Below, in pieces: positions 58,270 to 62,394 of a stretch of 62,394 bases of DNA. The stretch comes from an uncultured Dysosmobacter sp. GTDB lineage: Bacteria > Bacillota > Clostridia > Oscillospirales > Oscillospiraceae. The notes below the pieces were generated by a model. It worked only from the letters and a program-made list of their open reading frames with translations. It was not told the DNA's origin and searched no databases. A program made the translations under genes and the position numbers. Positions within the stretch are counted from its first letter, which is position 1. Every line of letters begins with the position of its first letter. The stretch lies in assembly GCF_947631165.1 (NCBI RefSeq), contig NZ_CANRKH010000017.1, forward strand, positions 1 to 62,394, given 5' to 3'.

Positions 58270-58943
58270 ACGGGATCAACCATGTCCCCGCTGTCCTCTA
58301 TACAGGTAAATCTCCGGCAGGTCCTCCCATCCCGCTCCACGGTCTCGTTCCACATGGCCGCCGGCCGCACCCACACGTCCCGCTCACCATACAGCGCCCG
58401 GTAGACCACCATCGGCTCCTGGGTCTCGGAGTGAGCGGCCACATACAGCACCTCATATTCGCCGCCCTTGAAATGGCGGTAATGTCCGGGCCGGATCAGC
58501 GTCTCCTTTCGGCTCATGGCGGCGTTGGTGTAGGCCGGATCATAGGTGACCTCCTCCCCAAACCACTCCGGCGGCTGGAAGTCGGCAGCCTCCGCCTCCG
58601 TGGGGAACTCCACCTCCGCCAGGACCAGAGGCGCCAGGGGCGGCGCAAACACATCCAGTTCAATGGTATATCCGCTGTAAGGGATCTGATAGCGGTCCTT
58701 CACGATCACCGTGCCGTCGGTCTTGGCCAGCAGACGGCGGCAGGCGTCCCCATTCAGCGGAAACTCCCGCTCCTCTCGGGCCAGCAGGCCCGGTCCCTTG
58801 TAGGTCAGCCAGCCCTCGCCGCCGCTCTGCCGCACCCGCAGCACCGGGTCCGTGGACAGATAGCCCTGCTGGATGTGGCGCTTGGGATAGTCCTCCAGTT
58901 CCGCCGGAAGCTGCCGGACCAAAAATTTCCGCTCGATCTCCAT
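58266..58943 (-). CDS. CYTH-domain protein fused to DUF1653
   Basis: The 225-residue protein starts with the CYTH/triphosphate tunnel motif EIERKFLV (ExExK at residues 2-6) and conserved LRVRQSGGEGWLTYKGPG, VIVKDRYQIPY, TIELDVFAPPLAPLVLAEVEF. These enzymes bind triphosphate-containing ligands with Mg. The last 60 or so residues are a DUF1653 module (HFKGGEYEVLYVAAHSETQEPMVVYRALYG...VWVRPAAMW), usually a separate small protein. The fusion may couple the tunnel domain to another ligand. Substrate unknown. Confidence 0.88.
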   Translation of the reverse strand: MEIERKFLVRQLPAELEDYPKRHIQQGYLSTDPVLRVRQSGGEGWLTYKGPGLLAREEREFPLNGDACRRLLAKTDGTVIVKDRYQIPYSGYTIELDVFAPPLAPLVLAEVEFPTEAEAADFQPPEWFGEEVTYDPAYTNAAMSRKETLIRPGHYRHFKGGEYEVLYVAAHSETQEPMVVYRALYGERDVWVRPAAMWNETVERDGRTCRRFTCIEDSGDMVDPV

Positions 58944-59013
58944 ACGCTTCGCCCCGCTTTTTTATCAGATGATATCAGTATACCGCAGACCGATAAATTT
59001 GGAAACAGGGAAT

Positions 59014-59043
59014 TTGACGGAACCGGGACCGGTATGGTAAAAT
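59014..59043 (+). promoter_or_regulatory. Promoter of the GT2 fusion gene
   Basis: TTGACG (59014-59019), 18-bp spacer, TAAAAT (59038-59043). Confidence 0.68.
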
Positions 59044-59072
59044 AGGGCATCAACAGAAAGGGAATACACGCC

Positions 59073-60389
59073 ATGCAGCCAATTGTCAGCATCATCGTCC
59101 CGGTCTATAACACGGAAAGTACTCTGCGGCGCTGTGTCGACAGCATCCTGGAGCAGGAGTTCACTGATTTTGAACTGCTGCTGGTGGACGACGGCAGCCG
59201 GGACGACTCCGGTCCCATCTGCGACGAATATGCCGCCCGGGACTCCCGCATCCAGGCCATCCACAAGGAAAACGGCGGCGTCTCCTCCGCCCGCAATCTG
59301 GCCCTGGACCGGGCCAGGGGCGTATATCTGCAGTTTCTGGACAGCGACGACTGGATCACGCCGGACGCCACCATCTCTCTGGTCCGGGCGGCGGAAAACC
59401 GCCAGTGCGACCTGGTGATCTCCGATTTTTACCGGGTCGTGGGCGAGCGGGTCTCCCGCAAGGGGGATATCGACGACGCCGTGCTGTCCCGGGAGGAATA
59501 CGCCACCCACATGATGGAAAATCCGGCGGATTTCTACTACGGCGTCCTTTGGAACAAGCTGTACCGCCGGGACATCGTGGAAACGCACCATCTGCGGATG
59601 GATCCTGAGATCAGCTGGTGCGAGGACTTCATGTTCAACCTGGAATATATCCGCCACGCCCAGCGGTTCTACGCCCTTCAGGTACCCATCTACTATTACG
59701 TGAAAACAAAAGGCTCCCTGGCCACCTCCAATATCTCCATCTCCCGGACCATCAAAATGAAGCTGATGGTCTTTGAGTACTACCAGCGCTTTTTTAAAAG
59801 CGTTCTGGACGAGGAGGAATACGAAAAAAGCCGCCTGAAGGTCTACCGCTTTCTGGTCGACGCCGCTGGAGACGGCGTGGTCCCTCCGGCTGTGCTGCCC
59901 AATTCCCAGCGGCTGGGAAGCGAACGGATGCGGATCGCCCCCGACATCCTGGCGGGCGACGGCGTACTCTCCGACACCTTCCGGGACCGCAAGCTGCTGG
60001 ACTACTATCTGGAGACAGCCGCCTTGAAAAACGGCCTTTCTCTGGACGATGCCCGTCTTCTGCTGGCACTGGAGCAGCTGTCCGCTCCCTGCACCCGCAG
60101 AGAGCTGGCGGACTTCGCCGGCGTCTCCCGCGGTGGCCTGACCCTCGCCCTGCAGCGGTTCACCGGAAAGGGCCTCATCCGGATCGAGGAGGTCCGGCAG
60201 TCCAGTCACGCCCCCAAACGGCTCTCCTTTGTCTTTCTGCCGGAGGCTTGCGGCCTGCTGGATGACCTTCGGACCGCTCAGGAACAATACCGCAGCGCCC
60301 GCTATGCCGGTCTCAGCCAAGAGGATCTGGCCCAGTACCGCGCCCTGGCGGGCAGGATTCGGGAAAATATCCAGAGCGTCCTGCAATAG
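59073..60389 (+). CDS. Family 2 glycosyltransferase fused to a winged-helix domain
   Basis: The 438-residue protein begins with a GT-A glycosyltransferase (VSIIVPVYNTESTLRRCVDSIL, LLVDDGSRDDS, NGGVSSARNLAL, QFLDSDDWI with the DxD metal motif, and WNKLYRR...WCEDFMFNLEY). Residues from about 315 look like a MarR-type winged helix: LSLDDARLLLALEQLSAPCTRRELADFAGVSRGGLTLALQRFTGKGLIRIEEVR. No membrane helix is seen. I know of no common fusion of this kind. A DNA-binding role is suggested by the domain, but the region might be repurposed for binding. Sugar and acceptor are unknown. Confidence 0.85.
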   Translation: MQPIVSIIVPVYNTESTLRRCVDSILEQEFTDFELLLVDDGSRDDSGPICDEYAARDSRIQAIHKENGGVSSARNLALDRARGVYLQFLDSDDWITPDATISLVRAAENRQCDLVISDFYRVVGERVSRKGDIDDAVLSREEYATHMMENPADFYYGVLWNKLYRRDIVETHHLRMDPEISWCEDFMFNLEYIRHAQRFYALQVPIYYYVKTKGSLATSNISISRTIKMKLMVFEYYQRFFKSVLDEEEYEKSRLKVYRFLVDAAGDGVVPPAVLPNSQRLGSERMRIAPDILAGDGVLSDTFRDRKLLDYYLETAALKNGLSLDDARLLLALEQLSAPCTRRELADFAGVSRGGLTLALQRFTGKGLIRIEEVRQSSHAPKRLSFVFLPEACGLLDDLRTAQEQYRSARYAGLSQEDLAQYRALAGRIRENIQSVLQ

Positions 60390-60395
60390 TAAAAA

Positions 60396-60437
60396 AGATC
60401 TGGCAGACAGTTTTTGCTGTCCGCCAGATGTGTTTTT
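60396..60437. terminator. Bidirectional terminator between GT2 fusion and PrsW genes
   Basis: ATCTGGCAGACAG pairs with CTGTCCGCCAGAT, one mismatch, followed by TTTTT on the plus side and AAAAA-flanked on the other. It lies between two converging genes. Confidence 0.8.
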
Positions 60438-61156
60438 CAGACCGGGGCGTCCATGGCGGACTCCCGCTTCAGCAGGCGGTATACCCGCCAGTCCAGCAGC
60501 GCCACAAAGATCAGGAACACCAGCGTAGAGCGGGAGGTCCCGATCATGGCGCAGGCGTCGTAAAATCCGTGGAGGAACACGGCGAACAAATACCCGGTCG
60601 CCAGGTTCCGCCTGATCCCCGCTTCATCGCCATAGGCCTCGCACAGCTTGGCCCGGCCATAGAATACGCCCATGAACACAGCAAAGGACATATGCCCCGG
60701 CACCGCCAAAAGCGCCCTGGGCAGGGCTACGGACAGGCCGTAGCGCATCACATACTGGATATTCTCAAAGGCCGCAAAGCCCAGAGAGACGAACACCGCG
60801 TAGACGATGCCGTCAAACCGGTAATTGAAGGCAGGATGCTCCCAAGTTCGCTGCCGCAGCAGATAGAATTTCGTCCCCTCTTCCACAAGGGCCACCACCA
60901 GAAAGGCCAGCAGGATCGTGTAAACCGGGCTGCCGGGGTCGATCATCATCCTTAAAACCGTCTCCGCCAGCCGTTCCAGAACGCCGGAAAGCAGCGCCGC
61001 CAGAACGCCCATGGCCAGCAGGGACAGCAGCAGGCCCGGCGGCTCCTTCTCCACCGTGTCCTGCCGGTAAATATAGCGCAGCAAAAACACCGCCGGCAGC
61101 ACAGCGGCTGCTATGTAAACTGCCAGGATCGGCAGCAGCGGCAGTACAAAAAACAT
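60437..61156 (-). CDS. PrsW-family intramembrane metalloprotease
   Basis: The 239-residue membrane protein has eight or so helices and all PrsW motifs: VEEGTKFYLL (EExxK), AAFENIQYV (FExxxY), GHMSFAVFMGVFYG and FLHGFYDACAM (HxxxD). PrsW cleaves anti-sigma factors in B. subtilis (RsiW). The ATG at 61156 is chosen by homology with AAGGAAGG upstream. Its target here might be the sigma-associated membrane protein at 31231, but that is a guess; distance offers no support. Confidence 0.9.
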   Translation of the reverse strand: MFFVLPLLPILAVYIAAAVLPAVFLLRYIYRQDTVEKEPPGLLLSLLAMGVLAALLSGVLERLAETVLRMMIDPGSPVYTILLAFLVVALVEEGTKFYLLRQRTWEHPAFNYRFDGIVYAVFVSLGFAAFENIQYVMRYGLSVALPRALLAVPGHMSFAVFMGVFYGRAKLCEAYGDEAGIRRNLATGYLFAVFLHGFYDACAMIGTSRSTLVFLIFVALLDWRVYRLLKRESAMDAPV

Positions 61157-61175
61157 CAAGCGGCACCTTCCTTTA

Positions 61176-61445
61176 TCATGTATCGATCTTGAGGCGGATA
61201 TGCGGATTCTCCATAGCCGCGTCCCGCAGCAGCCGCAAAAACGCCTCTCCATAGCCGCCCAGTGCCGCCTTCAACGCTTTCTGATGGCATATCTCGATCT
61301 CCACATCCTCACGGCGCTCCGTCAGGCAGTCATGCAGGGCGTCTAAATTCCGGCCGTACCACTCCGGCAGCCGCAAGGCTTCCTCCAAGACCTGGTGAAG
61401 CGCTTTCCGGTCCGAGATCCCTCTCCCATCCAACACTACTTTCAT
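61176..61445 (-). CDS. Barstar-family RNase inhibitor
   Basis: The 89-residue protein matches barstar: MKVVLDGRGISDRKALHQVLEEALRLPEWYGRNLDALHDCLTE, with the Tyr-Gly and Asp residues that contact barnase (WYGRNLDALHDC). The barnase-like RNase is encoded immediately upstream, and the start overlaps its stop by 4 bp (ATGA). It protects the cytoplasm from stray RNase. The pair is complete and coupled, as in toxin-immunity modules. Confidence 0.93.
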   Translation of the reverse strand: MKVVLDGRGISDRKALHQVLEEALRLPEWYGRNLDALHDCLTERREDVEIEICHQKALKAALGGYGEAFLRLLRDAAMENPHIRLKIDT

Positions 61446-62011
61446 GATGCTTCCTCTCCGTACAGCAATTCAAAGGACTCATAATGGTCCTCTGTGTAAT
61501 AGATCAGGCCGTCATTGGAGAAAACGATCCGTTTCGCCCCCCGCTTGGAAGCGCCCAGCGTATCGATATCACACTCCGTGTAAGTGCGTCCCTCCGCTTC
61601 CGGAAGCAATCCCTCATAATTACCGAACCGGCTGCCGCCGATGCACATTCCCGGTGCGTAAGGCTCCAGAGAACCGCCCGGCCAGCCAAGCTTTTCAGCC
61701 TCTTTTTTCGTGATGAAATTATCCGGCAGATGCCCATACAGGTGGATGTACAGCGCCACATCCTCTTTGGTGGTGTATGCGCCATCCTCCGCCAGCTGCG
61801 GTTCATCGATCTGCGGTTCACCGGCTTCTGCTTCTTCTGTGCCGGTCTCGCCGGTATCGTTCCTCTCCGGTTCTTCCCGTTGTACGGTTTCACCGGTCTC
61901 CGCTGATCCCACAGGGTCCTGCCGTGGGGCCTCCGTAGACCCGCAGGCAGCCAAAGTCAGGATCACCATAAGCGCCAAACATATGCTGCTCAGCTTTTTC
62001 AAATGTTTCAC
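61442..62011 (-). CDS. Barnase-family ribonuclease, lipoprotein form
   Basis: The 189-residue product starts with a lipoprotein signal (KHLKKLSSICLALMVILTLAACG, lipobox LAAC) followed by an acidic low-complexity linker of about 60 residues. The rest is a barnase domain: LYGHLPDNFITKKEAEKLGWPGG, IGGSRFGNYEGLLPEAEGRTYTECDI, RGAKRIVFSNDGLIYYTEDHYESFELL. Catalytic residues corresponding to barnase E73 (TECDI), R83/R87 (KRGAKR) and H102 (EDHYESF) are present. GTG start 62011 has GGGAG upstream. A surface-tethered RNase is unusual; barnases are usually secreted freely. Barstar follows at 61445. Confidence 0.92.
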   Translation of the reverse strand: MKHLKKLSSICLALMVILTLAACGSTEAPRQDPVGSAETGETVQREEPERNDTGETGTEEAEAGEPQIDEPQLAEDGAYTTKEDVALYIHLYGHLPDNFITKKEAEKLGWPGGSLEPYAPGMCIGGSRFGNYEGLLPEAEGRTYTECDIDTLGASKRGAKRIVFSNDGLIYYTEDHYESFELLYGEEAS

Positions 62012-62277
62012 AAAACCGCTCCCTATCACAAAATACTCAACACACATAAAAAGCGCGCATAGCTTTACAGGGGCCGTAAGCCAGCCGCACAAAGTACTGC
62101 TAACTTCATAAAACGTGCCGCCTCCGGTATTTCCGCTGTCGGAAAAACGTTTCCACCAGCCATTTCTTTCTCCGTACAACGTCCCATCGAAAGCATTTGA
62201 CGCTCTTATAGAACGACAGAGGTGCACGGCCGGCACCTAACTGCAAAACTGTGTACTTTCTATGGGTATCCAGCATT

Positions 62278-62306
62278 AGTATACCGTAGACGTCTCCAAT
62301 TGACAA
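62278..62306 (-). promoter_or_regulatory. Promoter driving the barnase/barstar genes
   Basis: On the minus strand TTGTCA (62306-62301), 17-bp spacer, TATACT (62283-62278). It leaves a long 5' leader before the RNase gene. Confidence 0.72.
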
Positions 62307-62324
62307 GAGCGGACAGAAAAAGAA

Positions 62325-62350
62325 GCGGCAGTCCGTATGGACTGCCGCGT
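62325..62350. terminator. Terminator-like hairpin at the window end
   Basis: GCGGCAGTCC and GGACTGCCGC around GTAT. On the minus strand TTCTTTTTCTG follows, so it would end transcription of a minus-strand gene outside the window. Confidence 0.7.
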
Positions 62351-62394
62351 GTGTTGGCGTTACCTATCTTCCCGGGCCGTCACCAGCCAAGTAT

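Larger units (their letters stand above)
62012..62394. other. Upstream region of the barnase-barstar pair and window end
   Basis: No gene is supported in 383 bp. It holds the promoter at 62278-62306, a leader of about 260 bp to the GTG, the sequence ATAGAAAGTAC (as at the MATE promoter), and a hairpin at 62325-62350. Confidence 0.6.

Overview
The window looks like chromosomal DNA of a GC-rich, spore-forming Clostridia, most likely an Oscillospirales gut anaerobe of the Flavonifractor/Lawsonibacter/Intestinimonas kind. This rests on a sigK-type sporulation sigma factor, an [FeFe] hydrogenase, a SCIFF ranthipeptide with its radical SAM maturase, Feo iron uptake, AGGAGG-type ribosome sites and many TTG/GTG starts. 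The species is an inference.

Layout. 1-4.1 kb: 3' end of secA (its last 77 bp are duplicated downstream), a PgeF/laccase-domain gene, an oligopeptide-binding lipoprotein, a flavin-binding PNPOx-like protein and a GIY-YIG protein. 4.4-12.2 kb: sigK split by a 7.09-kb element. The 5' part (4406-5034) ends at codon 210, in the region 4.2 helix-turn-helix, and the last 28 codons lie at 12125-12212. Between them are an AT-rich HEPN-motif protein, a Fic protein, a tyrosine integrase beside a tRNA-Arg(CCT)-like fragment, an HExxH protein, a small ORF and a large serine recombinase. Joining the two ends restores the SigK frame exactly, and the predicted circle junction is a symmetric attP with a central GT. 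This is a skin-like sporulation-intervening element and the main finding.

12.3-20.3 kb: a metal and hydrogen block on the minus strand (feoA-feoA-feoB-Cys-rich peptide-DtxR-like gene; glutamate-synthase-like flavoprotein plus [FeFe] hydrogenase) around a plus-strand DtxR-family regulator. TTAG-N6-CTAA-type palindromes precede feoA, feoB and the regulator, and a related site precedes the hydrogenase operon. 20.5-26 kb: DegV, XRE/zinc-ribbon, macro-domain, ABC-F and RluA genes. 26.1-30.1 kb: a BusR-like regulator and an OpuC-type osmoprotectant ABC transporter. 30.2-32.9 kb: a small membrane-anchored protein, an ECF-like sigma factor and its probable membrane partner. 33-37.2 kb: MATE transporter, PAP2 phosphatase, TipA-like MerR regulator and an SLH protein.

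37.4-52.3 kb: a purine operon (GntR/UTRA regulator, purE, Cys-less purF paralogue, purC, purF, purM, purN, AICAR transformylase, purD, purL) followed by guaB. The pathway is nearly complete, but purB, purK and an IMP cyclohydrolase domain are absent here. 52.5-62 kb: ribokinase, SGNH hydrolase, a PLP decarboxylase-like gene coupled to the SCIFF maturase and precursor, a CYTH-DUF1653 fusion, a GT2-winged-helix fusion, a PrsW protease, and a barstar/barnase-lipoprotein pair.

Intergenic regions carry hairpin-rich repeats, including a roughly 200-bp repeat family with two copies in the window. No rRNA gene, complete tRNA gene, CRISPR array or insertion sequence was seen.
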